DNA from: an uncultured Flavobacteriaceae bacterium
GTDB lineage: Bacteria; Bacteroidota; Bacteroidia; Flavobacteriales; Flavobacteriaceae
Assembly (NCBI GenBank): GCA_943789465.1
Contig: CALSUF010000001.1
Location: 434,001 to 498,000 of the forward strand
Direction: 5' to 3'
DNA length: 64,000 nucleotides
A program made the translations under genes and the position numbers. Below are positions 16,830 to 26,161 of this stretch, one piece after another. The number at the start of each line of letters is the position of its first letter. Positions within the stretch are counted from its first letter, which is position 1. The notes beneath the pieces are model-generated. The model did not search any database and was not told the origin of the DNA. It was given only the letters and a program-made list of their open reading frames with translations.

Positions 16830-18203
16830 ATGAAACATATATGTACAGTTCTTTTTCTTTTTGGAACGTTGAGTAGTTTTGCTCAAAAAAAATGGAGCCT
16901 AAAAGAATGTGTCGATCATGCATTGGAACATAATATTTCGGTGAAGCAATCTGTGTTAGACATTGATTTAGCCACTCAAGACGTGGTAAATGCAAAAGGT
17001 AATTTCATGCCATCACTAAGTGCTTCAGCATCTCAAAATTTTAACTTTGGATCTTTTATTGGACAAGACGGTTCGAGAATTAAAAGTGATACAAGAGGGA
17101 ATAATTTTGGGTTAAATACGGGCGTTACAATTTTTAATGGATTTCGAAATTTAAATACTTACAAGCAAGCAAAACTAGGCGTAGAGGCGAGTCAGCTTCA
17201 ACTCTCCATCCTTCAGGATAACATCTCTATGACTGTTATTAATGCATTTTTAAATATTTTGTTCAACAAAGAAAATCTTAAAATTGCTAAAGAACAATTA
17301 ACGATTAGTTCAAATCAACTAGATCAAATTAACTCTCAGGTTGAAGCGGGAATCAAACCTCGCTCTGATTTATTTGATATTGAAGCCACGATCGCATCTA
17401 ATAGAGAAAGTATTGTAAATGCAGAAAATAGTTTAGACTTGTCTTTATTAAACCTAAGTCAAAACCTTCAAGTATCTCCGAATGATTTTGATATTGAAGA
17501 AGTTCAAATTAATTTAACATCCGTGTCCATGGCATACAATACTTCTGGTGAAATTTTGTCCTATGCTTTAGAAAACCGAGCTGAAATTAAGAGTGCAGAA
17601 TTAAGTATAGAAAATTCTGATTTTGGAGTAAAATTGGCACAAAGTGCTTTTGCACCTTCACTGAGTTTTGGTGCAGGTCTAGGTTCTTCATATCAGCACA
17701 GACAAGGAGCACTAGATGTGAGATCTGAATTTGTTCAAGATCCAAATACAGGTTCCATCATCGAAACGATAGTTCCCAATGGTTTCAATGAGCAATTAGA
17801 TAATAACTTAGGATATAATTTAGGATTCAATTTGAGCGTTCCCATCTTTAACGGTTTTAAAACGAAAGCCAATGTATCGAAAGCTAAAATTAATAGAGAA
17901 AAAAGTATTCTTAATTTAGAACAAGCAAAACAAGACATTACGACCACTATTACGCAAGCATATGCCGATGCAAAAGCTGCTTTGAAACAATACCAAGCGT
18001 CTCAGTTTTCTGTAGCAAGTTTGGAAGAATCCTTTAAAAATATTCAAAATAAGTTTAACTTTGGAGCTGCAACCTCTTTTGAAGTTGAACAGGTTAGAGG
18101 TCGTTTGGTAAACGCCAAATCTAATTTAATTAATTCAAAGTACAATTTTGTATTTCGTTCAAAAGTCCTAGACTTTTATATGGGCAAACCATTGACACCA
18201 TAA
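16830..18203 (+). CDS. TolC-family outer-membrane channel of the ABC exporter
   Basis: The 457-residue product starts at the ATG at 16830 (MKHICTVLFLFGTLSSFAQ, a signal peptide); the frame is open further upstream but that stretch only overlaps the adaptor gene. It carries two repeated coiled-coil/beta units of the TolC family (WSLKECVDHALEHNISVKQ and the second half starting about residue 250). It is the outer-membrane exit duct for the MacAB-like pump encoded just before it. A second TolC-type gene near 60-61 kb serves the RND pump. Confidence 0.92.
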   Translation: MKHICTVLFLFGTLSSFAQKKWSLKECVDHALEHNISVKQSVLDIDLATQDVVNAKGNFMPSLSASASQNFNFGSFIGQDGSRIKSDTRGNNFGLNTGVTIFNGFRNLNTYKQAKLGVEASQLQLSILQDNISMTVINAFLNILFNKENLKIAKEQLTISSNQLDQINSQVEAGIKPRSDLFDIEATIASNRESIVNAENSLDLSLLNLSQNLQVSPNDFDIEEVQINLTSVSMAYNTSGEILSYALENRAEIKSAELSIENSDFGVKLAQSAFAPSLSFGAGLGSSYQHRQGALDVRSEFVQDPNTGSIIETIVPNGFNEQLDNNLGYNLGFNLSVPIFNGFKTKANVSKAKINREKSILNLEQAKQDITTTITQAYADAKAALKQYQASQFSVASLEESFKNIQNKFNFGAATSFEVEQVRGRLVNAKSNLINSKYNFVFRSKVLDFYMGKPLTP

Positions 18204-18206
18204 TTT

Positions 18207-18878
18207 ATGGCATATATTTTAAACATTGAAACTTCCACTACCAACTGTTCTGTGGCACTATCCCAAAACGGAATTGTTGTAGGAATTAAAGAAGACAATA
18301 ACTTAGAGTATTCCCACGCAGAGCGTTTACATGTTTACATAGACGAAGTTCTAAAAGTCGCAAAAACTTCTATAGACCAACTAGAGGCCATTGCTGTAAG
18401 TAAAGGACCTGGCTCTTACACGGGCTTGCGAATAGGAGTTTCAGCAGCTAAAGGCTTGAGTTACGCACTTAATATACCTTTGATTTCGGTGCCAACTCTA
18501 GAAGCGCTTGCGCATCAAATTGAAATTCCAAAAGGAGCTATCGTTGCCATGCTTGATGCCAGACGTATGGAAGTATATTCAGCTATTTATGATGCAAACT
18601 ATAACGAAACTCGCGCTACGGAAGCTGAGGTGTTGACTCCAGATTCGTATCAAGAACTGCTAAAGTCTTCAATTGTTTATTTTGTTGGTAACGGGGTGGC
18701 AAAAACCAAAGACCTTATTACACATAAAAACGCACAATTTATAGAAAACAAATTGCCTTCAGCGAAAGAAATGTGTGCGCTTTCTTATCGTAAATTCAAA
18801 TCGAATACATTTGAAGATGTCGCCTATTTTGAGCCGTATTACTTAAAAGATTTTATCGCCATCCCTTCAAAAAAATAG
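18207..18878 (+). CDS. tsaB: tRNA threonylcarbamoyladenosine biosynthesis protein TsaB
   Basis: TsaB partners with TsaD and TsaE in making t6A37 on ANN-decoding tRNAs. The 223-residue product has the ASKHA-type N-terminal fold (ILNIETSTTNCSVALSQNG), the HAERL motif, the KGPGSYTGLRIGVSAAKGL signature and MLDARRMEVYSA. It begins three bases after the TolC stop, so it may be co-transcribed with the export operon, though functionally unrelated. It converges on the MscS gene with a 4-bp gap. Confidence 0.95.
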   Translation: MAYILNIETSTTNCSVALSQNGIVVGIKEDNNLEYSHAERLHVYIDEVLKVAKTSIDQLEAIAVSKGPGSYTGLRIGVSAAKGLSYALNIPLISVPTLEALAHQIEIPKGAIVAMLDARRMEVYSAIYDANYNETRATEAEVLTPDSYQELLKSSIVYFVGNGVAKTKDLITHKNAQFIENKLPSAKEMCALSYRKFKSNTFEDVAYFEPYYLKDFIAIPSKK

Positions 18879-18882
18879 AGAT

Positions 18883-19689
18883 TTATTCTTTTTTGTGAAT
18901 TTCGACCACATGTGGATAGGGAATTTCGATACCCGCAGCATCTAAAGCTTCTTTACAATTTTCTGTAATGTCATAAAATACAATCCAATAATCTTCCACG
19001 GTACTCCAAGCACGAAGAGCAAAATTTACTGAACTATCCGCTAGTTCTGAAACATTGACTGCTGGTAAAGGCTCTGACAATACTTTAGAATGTGAGGTCA
19101 GTACCTTCATCAGCACTTCTTTGGTTTTCTTGATATCTTCATCATAGCCAACTCCAATAGTCAAATCGACTCTAAGTTTGCCTTCAGCCGAAAGATTGGT
19201 AATATTACTGTTTGCTAGAGTACCATTAGGAATGATGACACGTTTGTTGGTTGGCGTTAAAATTTGAGTTGTAAAGATTTCGATGTTTTTTACAACACCC
19301 ACTTCGCCCTGAACATCTACTAAATCCCCTACTTTAAATGGTTTGAATAAAATAATTAAAACACCTCCTGCAAAATTTCCTAAAGCACCCTGTAGAGCAA
19401 GACCAAGACCTAAACCTGCAGCGGCCATAACGGCGGCTAAGGCAGTAGTGTCCACTCCAAGTTTAGAAATGACAGCGACAATCAATAATCCTTTAAGTCC
19501 CCATCCTAATAAATTACCAAGAAAGGTCTGTAGCGTTTCGTCAACGTTACGCGCTTTAAGTAGCTTGAGGACAAGTCGAATAATAAATTTTATGGCATAC
19601 AGGCCAATAATTAATAAACCCAAGGCATACAGCACTCTTGGTGAATATTCTAGAAATAAATTTTTTAAAAGTGCAAGGTATTTTTCCAT
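18883..19689 (-). CDS. MscS-family mechanosensitive channel
   Basis: The 268-residue product is a small-conductance mechanosensitive channel of the inner membrane that releases solutes on osmotic downshock. It has three N-terminal helices, the Gly/Ala-rich pore helix (AAAGLGLGLALQGALGNFAGG) and the MscS beta-domain start (FKPFKVGDLVDVQGEVGVV, then TPTNKRVIIPNGTLANSNITN). Length is close to E. coli MscS (286). A TATATTTG box lies about 40 bp upstream of its ATG. Confidence 0.94.
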   Translation of the reverse strand: MEKYLALLKNLFLEYSPRVLYALGLLIIGLYAIKFIIRLVLKLLKARNVDETLQTFLGNLLGWGLKGLLIVAVISKLGVDTTALAAVMAAAGLGLGLALQGALGNFAGGVLIILFKPFKVGDLVDVQGEVGVVKNIEIFTTQILTPTNKRVIIPNGTLANSNITNLSAEGKLRVDLTIGVGYDEDIKKTKEVLMKVLTSHSKVLSEPLPAVNVSELADSSVNFALRAWSTVEDYWIVFYDITENCKEALDAAGIEIPYPHVVEIHKKE

Positions 19690-19730
19690 TGTGTAAAAAT
19701 AATTAAGGGGATAAATAATTTTAGTTATTT

Positions 19731-19738
19731 CAAATATA
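19731..19738 (-). promoter_or_regulatory. -7 box of the MscS gene
   Basis: Minus-strand TATATTTG matches TAnnTTTG and lies 41 bp upstream of the ATG at 19689. No TTG is seen at the expected -33 distance. Confidence 0.45.
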
Positions 19739-19786
19739 TAAAATCTTTATTTGATTCATGTTTTTAAAATTTCTCTAAAAACATTG

Positions 19787-19794
19787 TAACTTTG
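19787..19794 (+). promoter_or_regulatory. -7 box of rsmI, four bases from the start codon
   Basis: TAACTTTG is followed by AACT and the ATG at 19799. The spacing implies transcription starting at the start codon, that is a leaderless message. Confidence 0.6.
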
Positions 19795-19798
19795 AACT

Positions 19799-20476
19799 AT
19801 GAAGCTATACATTGTACCAACCCCTATTGGAAACTTAGAAGACATCACGTTACGCGCTATTAATGTGTTGAAATCGGTTGACCTAATATTGGCAGAAGAC
19901 ACTAGAACTTCAGGAAAACTTTTAAAACATTTTGAGATAGGAACTCAAATGCACTCGCATCACATGCATAACGAGCATAAAACTGTTCAGGGCATTATTC
20001 ATAAATTAAAAACAGGAACGACCATTGCACTGATTAGCGATGCCGGAACCCCCGCTATTTCAGATCCCGGATTTTTACTCACAAGAGCCTGTGTCGAAAA
20101 TGAGATTCCAGTAGATTGTTTGCCTGGAGCTACCGCCTTTGTACCCGCCTTAGTGAATTCTGGATTGCCAAACGATAAATTTGTGTTTGAAGGGTTTTTG
20201 CCCGTTAAAAAAGGCCGACAAACGCGCTTCCTGTTGTTAGCAGAAGAACCTCGAACCATAATTTTATACGAAAGCCCTCATAAACTTATCAAAACCCTTT
20301 CTCATATTTGCCAATACTTTGGCGAAGACCGGCAAGTCTCTGTATCAAGAGAGCTCACAAAACTTTTTGAAGAAACCCAAAGAGGCACAGCAAAATCAAT
20401 TTTAGAACATTATACCAACCGTCCCCCAAAAGGAGAAATTGTTATTGTGGTGGCAGGAAAGTCAAAAGCATCTTAG
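19799..20476 (+). CDS. rsmI: 16S rRNA (cytidine(1402)-2'-O)-methyltransferase
   Basis: RsmI uses SAM to methylate the ribose of C1402 in the decoding centre of 16S rRNA. The 225-residue tetrapyrrole-methylase-fold protein has the N-terminal PTPIGNLEDITLRA, EDTRTSGKLL and the SAM-binding loop SDAGTPAISDPG (80-91), then the conserved LPGATAFVPALVNSGLP. It is transcribed alone from a promoter that abuts the start codon. Confidence 0.95.
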   Translation: MKLYIVPTPIGNLEDITLRAINVLKSVDLILAEDTRTSGKLLKHFEIGTQMHSHHMHNEHKTVQGIIHKLKTGTTIALISDAGTPAISDPGFLLTRACVENEIPVDCLPGATAFVPALVNSGLPNDKFVFEGFLPVKKGRQTRFLLLAEEPRTIILYESPHKLIKTLSHICQYFGEDRQVSVSRELTKLFEETQRGTAKSILEHYTNRPPKGEIVIVVAGKSKAS

Positions 20477-20570
20477 TGCTCCTTTTTCAAATTGTCAGCT
20501 ATACATTATAGTGTAACTATTGACATTTATTTAGTATTTTTGAAGTAACAAACATCAAAAATATTTTGTA

Positions 20571-20993
20571 ATGTCCCACAAAACTACAACCCACTGGAAA
20601 GGTGGAATGCAATTCGAATCCGATAATCCAAGTGGAAAAACAGTACTAATGGATACGGTTGTAAAAGACCAAGACAAACAGTTTGGCTTATCTCCAAAAG
20701 CAATGATGCTATCTGCTTTAGCAGGATGCTCTGGCATAGATATCGTAGACATTTTAGAAAAAATGAAAGTTGTTGATTACGAATTAAAAATGGAAGTCGA
20801 AGGGTTTCTTACAGATGAACACCCTAAGTTTTACCATAAAGTTCATGTAGACTATCATTTTTATGGCTCTGATTTGAATCCTAAAAAAATTGACAAATCT
20901 GTAAAACTCTCTGTTGATAAATATTGTGGTGTCATGGAAATGTTTAGACAATTTTCAACGGTGACCACCGCTATTCATATCCATAATTCTTAG
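20571..20993 (+). CDS. OsmC-family protein
   Basis: OsmC/Ohr proteins are small cytoplasmic thiol peroxidases acting on organic hydroperoxides. The 140-residue product has the fold signature and a Cys in SALAGCSGIDIVDILEKM (about residue 50) plus a second Cys in VDKYCGVMEM near residue 121, the spacing of the two catalytic cysteines. The recJ start follows two bases after its stop. A TATTTTTG box at 20535-20542 may be its promoter. Confidence 0.9.
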   Translation: MSHKTTTHWKGGMQFESDNPSGKTVLMDTVVKDQDKQFGLSPKAMMLSALAGCSGIDIVDILEKMKVVDYELKMEVEGFLTDEHPKFYHKVHVDYHFYGSDLNPKKIDKSVKLSVDKYCGVMEMFRQFSTVTTAIHIHNS

Positions 20994-20995
20994 GA

Positions 20996-22687
20996 ATGCG
21001 TTGGACACTCAAACCGAAGCCTGATTCTAAAAAAACAGCCAATTTAGCAACTAAATTAGGAGTAGATAAGGCAATTGCGGAGTTGTTACTCCAAAGAGGA
21101 ATTGAGAGTTTTGAAGACGCTAAAACTTTTTTTCGACCCAGTTGGTCCGACCTTCACGATCCCTTTCTGATGAAAGATATGGACAGAGCGGTCGCCAGAG
21201 TGGAACTGGCTTTAAAAAACAACGAACAGATATTAGTTTTTGGCGATTATGATGTTGATGGAACTTCATCTGTTGCTTTGATGGCTTCTTATTTAGAAAC
21301 AAAAAGCACACAGATTTCCACTTATATTCCTGATCGTTACCAAGAAGGTTATGGCATATCTTATAAGGGGATTGACTTTGCGTCAGACAACAATTTCACG
21401 TTAATAATTGCCTTAGATTGTGGTGTCAAAGCGATTGAAAAAGTGGACTATGCCAAGAAAAAAGGCATTGATTTTATCATTTGTGATCACCACCGTCCAG
21501 GTGAAAAACTACCTTTAGCAGTTGCTGTCTTAGACCCTAAACGCTCCGATTGTGCATACCCTTTTAAAGAACTTTGTGGTTGTGGCGTCGGTTTTAAATT
21601 GATTCAAGCTCTGGCATCCAAAGAAGGTATTTCTGTAGAGTCATTGGCAGGATATTTAGATTTAGTTGCCACCGCCATTGGTGCCGACATAGTTCCAATT
21701 GTTGGTGAAAATAGAGCCCTTGCTTATTTTGGTTTACAAATTATAAACTCCAATCCACGTCCAGGGTTTAAAGCTTTGATAAATCAGATGAAAAAGGAGG
21801 TGCTAACCATCACAGATGTTGTCTTCAATATTGCCCCGCGTATCAATGCAGCAGGACGTATGAAACATGGGAATTATGCTGTGGCGCTGATGAAAGAAAC
21901 AAATTTTGAAACTGCCGAGATAGCTGCCAGTGAAATAGAATTTTTTAATACCAACCGACGTGAAACAGATAAACGCATTACACAAGAGGCGTTGTTGCAA
22001 ATAGAACAATCAAATGAAACAACCGATGCCACGTCTGTTGTGTATCAAGAGGACTGGCATAAAGGCGTTATAGGTATTGTTGCATCCCGACTCATAGAAA
22101 CCTATTACCGTCCCACCTTAGTGTTTACAAAAAGTGGCGATTTTTTAGCCGCTTCTGCACGTTCTGTTAAAGGGTTTGATGTATATAACGCCTTAGAAAA
22201 CTGCAGCCATTTAATAGAGCAATTTGGAGGGCATATGTATGCTGCAGGACTTACAATCAAGGAAGAAAATTATCAGGCATTTAAATCCGCTTTTGAAGCT
22301 GAGGTTTCAGCGACTCTGGCTGTTCATCTTCAAACTCCTGAAATTAAAATTGATACTGAAATTGACTTTGATTCCATCACCCCAAAATTTTATAGAATCT
22401 TAAAACAATTTGCTCCATTTGGACCTCAAAACATGTCTCCTGTCTTTATGACATCGGGAGTTCACGATACGGGCTACGGCAAATGTGTTGGTGAAGATCA
22501 AACACATTTACGGGTCACTCTCATTCAAAAGGACAGCTCAAAAATTGTTGGCATTGGCTTTGGTTTAGGAAGTGACTTACCAATTATAAAATCCAAAAGC
22601 CCCTTCAAAGTCGTTTATTCTATTGACGAAAACGAATGGAATGGGCGTGTAAGTTTGCAGTTAAAACTTAAAGGGATTAAATCGTAA
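20996..22687 (+). CDS. recJ: Single-stranded-DNA-specific exonuclease RecJ
   Basis: RecJ is a 5'-3' single-strand exonuclease used in recombination and mismatch or base excision repair. The 563-residue product carries the DHH phosphoesterase motifs: GDYDVDGT (83-90), DCGV (about 141), DHH (164-166), and the DHHA1 motif GGHMYAAGL late in the protein, followed by the OB-like C-terminal domain. Length is normal. It lies between OsmC (2 bp gap) and an MFS gene (1 bp gap), so the three form one operon. Confidence 0.96.
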   Translation: MRWTLKPKPDSKKTANLATKLGVDKAIAELLLQRGIESFEDAKTFFRPSWSDLHDPFLMKDMDRAVARVELALKNNEQILVFGDYDVDGTSSVALMASYLETKSTQISTYIPDRYQEGYGISYKGIDFASDNNFTLIIALDCGVKAIEKVDYAKKKGIDFIICDHHRPGEKLPLAVAVLDPKRSDCAYPFKELCGCGVGFKLIQALASKEGISVESLAGYLDLVATAIGADIVPIVGENRALAYFGLQIINSNPRPGFKALINQMKKEVLTITDVVFNIAPRINAAGRMKHGNYAVALMKETNFETAEIAASEIEFFNTNRRETDKRITQEALLQIEQSNETTDATSVVYQEDWHKGVIGIVASRLIETYYRPTLVFTKSGDFLAASARSVKGFDVYNALENCSHLIEQFGGHMYAAGLTIKEENYQAFKSAFEAEVSATLAVHLQTPEIKIDTEIDFDSITPKFYRILKQFAPFGPQNMSPVFMTSGVHDTGYGKCVGEDQTHLRVTLIQKDSSKIVGIGFGLGSDLPIIKSKSPFKVVYSIDENEWNGRVSLQLKLKGIKS

Positions 22688-22688
22688 T

Positions 22689-23957
22689 ATGGCAAAAAGA
22701 GATCCCTATGCGGCACTTCGGTTTAAGGAATTTAATATCTTTTTGTTATTAAGATTTATCCTTGTCTTTGGCTGGTCGATGCAGTTTATTATCATTGAAT
22801 GGCAAGTTTATACACTCACAAAAGACCCACTCTCTCTAGGGATTATTGGACTTATGGAAATTATCCCTGCCTTTAGTATGGCCTTATTTGCAGGGCATAT
22901 TGTGGATCAAAGTGAAAAACGAAATTTACTCTTAAAATGTATAGGTCTATTTTCACTAATTAGTTTTGGCCTCTTTTTCTTAACCAGTCCGTCTGTTGAA
23001 TCCGACTGGAATACAACAACTACTCTCTATACAATCTATGCATTTGTATTTATGGGCGGTTTATTACGTGCTTTTTTTGGACCCACTATTTTTTCACTCG
23101 TCGCATTGATTGTTCCTAAAAAAATCTATCCTAATGCAGCGACTTGGAACAGTTCAACTTGGCAAATGGCTTCTGTGTTAGGACCAGCTTTTGCTGGTTT
23201 TACGATCAATTGGATTGGTGTTCACTGGTCGTTATGCATTGTATTTGGCTTAGTTGTTTTGTCTTTTATATTGTTATTTGGGATTTCTCGGAAACCGATT
23301 TTGAATCCAAAAATAGGGGAGCCTATTGTGCAAAGTTTAAAAGAAGGGGTTCGATTTGTATTTAAAACGAAAGCTATTTTAGGGGCGTTAAGCTTGGATA
23401 TGATTGCTGTTCTTTTTGGAGGTGCTGTGGCACTACTTCCCATCTTTGCACAAGATATTTTGAAAGTAGGTTCTGAAGGCTTTGGACTGTTAAGAGCAGC
23501 GCCTGCTGTTGGAGCGTTTATTACCATGCTGATTACGGCTTACATTCCTATTAGCAAAAATGCAGGCCTCAAGTTATTAGGAGCAATTTTCAGCTTTGGT
23601 ATCTGTATTATTGTTTTTGGACTGTCTTCAATATTTTGGATTTCAGTAGTCGCCTTATTTTTTAGCGGAGTCACCGACGGTGTATCAATGGTTATTAGGC
23701 AAACAATTTTACAACTTAAAACCCCAGATCATATGCGAGGGCGTGTGTCTTCTGTAAATTCTATGTTTGTGGGTTCTTCAAATGAGTTAGGTGCTTTTGA
23801 AAGTGGCGTAACAGCGAAACTCATGGGAACGGTTACAGCGGTTGTTTTTGGCGGAACGATGACTCTAATAACAGTGATTACAACTGGAATTATATCGCCG
23901 ACCTTTCGTAAATTAGACCTAGAAAAAGATCTAAATGCACACGAAACAGAAGATTAA
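22689..23957 (+). CDS. MFS transporter (MFS_3, enterobactin-exporter-like)
   Basis: The 422-residue product has about 12 membrane spans and belongs to the MFS_3 group, with helices such as IIIEWQVYTLTKDPLSLGIIG and motif DHMRGRVSSVNSMFVGSSNELGAFESG. That group contains exporters such as EntS and many of unknown substrate. It begins one base after the recJ stop and converges on a DUF2490 gene with a 4-bp gap. The substrate is unknown. Confidence 0.9.
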   Translation: MAKRDPYAALRFKEFNIFLLLRFILVFGWSMQFIIIEWQVYTLTKDPLSLGIIGLMEIIPAFSMALFAGHIVDQSEKRNLLLKCIGLFSLISFGLFFLTSPSVESDWNTTTTLYTIYAFVFMGGLLRAFFGPTIFSLVALIVPKKIYPNAATWNSSTWQMASVLGPAFAGFTINWIGVHWSLCIVFGLVVLSFILLFGISRKPILNPKIGEPIVQSLKEGVRFVFKTKAILGALSLDMIAVLFGGAVALLPIFAQDILKVGSEGFGLLRAAPAVGAFITMLITAYIPISKNAGLKLLGAIFSFGICIIVFGLSSIFWISVVALFFSGVTDGVSMVIRQTILQLKTPDHMRGRVSSVNSMFVGSSNELGAFESGVTAKLMGTVTAVVFGGTMTLITVITTGIISPTFRKLDLEKDLNAHETED

Positions 23958-23961
23958 TAAT

Positions 23962-24717
23962 TTACAACTTGATGACGGATTCATCGGTTTTTCTAAAATC
24001 TAAACTGTAGGTATATTTAAATCCTAAGATCGCTTTTGAGACTGTAACTTTTGTTTTTTTTACTTCCACATGTAAGTCATCTTGAATCCTGTAGAACAGG
24101 GCTATTTTCCCAAATCTATTAAACTTTCGAGAGGCCGAAAGCGTAAACCGTTGGCGATTAATTTTATTGCCAATTGTTTTATTGACAAAGGTGTTAAAAA
24201 ACTCTGCTTTTAACTTAAAAACGACATTTACAGGAAGCAATTTATAGTCTACTCCAAATAGCAAACGGAGCTGTTCTTTTGCAATATCGCCTTCGTCTTC
24301 AGAAAACCCTAGTTCATTTTTATTTTGATATCTAAGTCGGTAAGACAATCCCATTCTTTTGATATCATGTTTAAATTTTGCTTCAAATTGATATCTAAAG
24401 TGCGATTCAATTCCTTGTTTTTTACCAACATCATCATTTTTTTTAATAAACCGAACACCACCACCTAGTTCAAAATCTTTGAGGACTTCGTAACTTGTTT
24501 CAAGCTGTGTAAAATAGGTGCTCACAGTTGTAATATCATTTCGATACCTCAAATGTTCCGAAATTGAAAAAGACATTTTTTCATTAGCTCTTACGTCAAG
24601 TTGTACAGCACTCCACCCTTCTAAATCCTTTGAGTTTTGAGCCACTATTAAATTAGAGGTCATTAATAGAAATACAATGAATGCGCATATAGAGTTGTGT
24701 TTTTTAGGTAAATTCAT
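23962..24717 (-). CDS. DUF2490 outer-membrane protein
   Basis: The 251-residue product starts at the ATG at 24717 (a TTG two codons earlier is open). A signal peptide (NSICAFIVFLLMTSNLIVAQ) precedes the DUF2490 pattern WSAVQLDVRANEKMSFSISEHLRYRND and amphipathic strands ending KYTYSLDFR. DUF2490 proteins are predicted outer-membrane beta-barrels of unknown function. It is the last gene of a three-gene operon with a VTC-type polyphosphate polymerase and DUF4956, which links it by context to polyphosphate or another polymer at the envelope. Confidence 0.82.
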   Translation of the reverse strand: MNLPKKHNSICAFIVFLLMTSNLIVAQNSKDLEGWSAVQLDVRANEKMSFSISEHLRYRNDITTVSTYFTQLETSYEVLKDFELGGGVRFIKKNDDVGKKQGIESHFRYQFEAKFKHDIKRMGLSYRLRYQNKNELGFSEDEGDIAKEQLRLLFGVDYKLLPVNVVFKLKAEFFNTFVNKTIGNKINRQRFTLSASRKFNRFGKIALFYRIQDDLHVEVKKTKVTVSKAILGFKYTYSLDFRKTDESVIKL

Positions 24718-24725
24718 AGTCAAAA

Positions 24726-25322
24726 TTATTGTTTATAATATACGGTTACTTTGGCAACATCTTTCAAGAAATTTATGTTTCCAATTTCAAAGCTTAGAAT
24801 TTCAAAACCAAGTCTTTTTTCTAAATCGGCTTTAAGTAGGTCATGATTTTCAGGACGTATATTCTCAATAATTTCATAAACAACCTCTTTAGAGAGTGTT
24901 TCTGTTCGTGCCCAATAGCGTTCAAGAAAGTACAATGTCAAAAGTATAATTGTATTGGCAGCAATGATTTCTGCATAACTCATTTTTTTGTTTGAAAGGG
25001 CATTCATCACTGCCACGCCAATTACCACAAAAAGATAGGTCATTTCTTTCACCTCCAACGGGAGTGTTCTGTAACGGATTATACCAAAAATAGCAAACAA
25101 CCCTAAAGCCATTCCGAGATCCAGTTCATACTTTTTTAGTGTAAAGCATAAAAAGTAAACAACAATTCCAATAAGGTAGAAAGTGAATAGGTATTCTCTT
25201 TTCTGACTGTGTTTGTAATAAATAAACTTTACAATTCCAGTAAGGAAAAATAAATTCAATAAAAATCGAATCATCATTTTATAAAAATCATTATCGAATA
25301 CAGGAATGCCTAGTAGTTCCAT
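24726..25322 (-). CDS. DUF4956 membrane protein
   Basis: The 198-residue product has four membrane spans and the DUF4956 core (YELDLGMALGLFAIFGIIRYRTLPLEVKEMTYLFVVIGVAVMNAL), then a cytosolic ferredoxin-like tail (about residues 150-198). DUF4956 proteins commonly sit beside VTC-domain polyphosphate polymerases, as here (1-bp gap). This suggests a membrane partner for polymer translocation or anchoring; the mechanism is not established. Confidence 0.88.
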   Translation of the reverse strand: MELLGIPVFDNDFYKMMIRFLLNLFFLTGIVKFIYYKHSQKREYLFTFYLIGIVVYFLCFTLKKYELDLGMALGLFAIFGIIRYRTLPLEVKEMTYLFVVIGVAVMNALSNKKMSYAEIIAANTIILLTLYFLERYWARTETLSKEVVYEIIENIRPENHDLLKADLEKRLGFEILSFEIGNINFLKDVAKVTVYYKQ

Positions 25323-25323
25323 T

Positions 25324-26064
25324 TTAGTTATTTAATTGGTTAATTTTTAGGTTGAGTTCTTTAAACTTGTTTGCTTTTATGCCCGAGAAAATATTAGTAA
25401 CGCCCATGCAGTACTTACTGAAACTTACCGTTCTAATTCTGTTAGATTTTAGGATGCTATAAATAGGCGTTCTCGTGTTTTGTTTTTCTTGTTTGACTTC
25501 TATAACGACCACATTTTTAAATTGTTTTGTTATTGAATCTGTTTTATACTCCAAACCCGTATCTATGGTAACACGTTCGGATCGTTGGGTGTTTACCAAA
25601 GTAAAACGTTTAAAATAATTATGTAAAGCAGGCTCTAATTTCCAGTTCTTTTTAGTGGCGCTTTCAATAAATTTTTTAGATTTTGGCGACAAGTCGGTTT
25701 CAAAATCATCAATTGAACAACGCACTTTATTGGTCATTCCAGAGTTCTGTTTTTCTTTAACTTCTAAAAAACAAATATCGGACTCTACATACCTTCGGAT
25801 TCTGATTTTATGTCGTTTTGCCTTTCCGTTGTGGTGCTCCATATAGCAACGCAAATCTTTTGTGTCAAAGTAGAGGGTGGAATAATTCATTAACCGATTT
25901 TCGTTAATTTCTAAAATTTGATAATCAGAATAAAGGAGTGGTAAAAGTTTAGACAGTTCAGAGTTGGTTGTTAAGAACTTGGTGTCAACGCGTTTCAATA
26001 ATGAAACACCATTCATTTCCTCTAAAGAAATAGAGGCAAAGCCTGATAATTTGGACACGTTCAT
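25324..26064 (-). CDS. VTC-domain polyphosphate polymerase-like protein
   Basis: The 246-residue product matches the VTC/CYTH tunnel fold: an N-terminal SISLEEMNGVSLLKRVDTKF segment, basic strand HKIRIRRYVESD, acidic FLEVKEKQNSGM, RVTIDTGLEYK and the late VVIEVKQEKQN and SFSKYCMGV. In yeast this domain makes polyphosphate from ATP. It is the first gene of the operon with DUF4956 and DUF2490. No SPX domain is present, as is usual in bacteria. Polyphosphate synthesis is inferred from the fold; the product in bacteria is not proven. Confidence 0.88.
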   Translation of the reverse strand: MNVSKLSGFASISLEEMNGVSLLKRVDTKFLTTNSELSKLLPLLYSDYQILEINENRLMNYSTLYFDTKDLRCYMEHHNGKAKRHKIRIRRYVESDICFLEVKEKQNSGMTNKVRCSIDDFETDLSPKSKKFIESATKKNWKLEPALHNYFKRFTLVNTQRSERVTIDTGLEYKTDSITKQFKNVVVIEVKQEKQNTRTPIYSILKSNRIRTVSFSKYCMGVTNIFSGIKANKFKELNLKINQLNN

Positions 26065-26161
26065 TGGTTAATTTTGATAAATCTACGATTTTTTTTCAAA
26101 TCAAATCAAAAAATAGCAATCTTACGAAAGCTTTAGCCTTAAGGTCTAAATAAAATAGATT

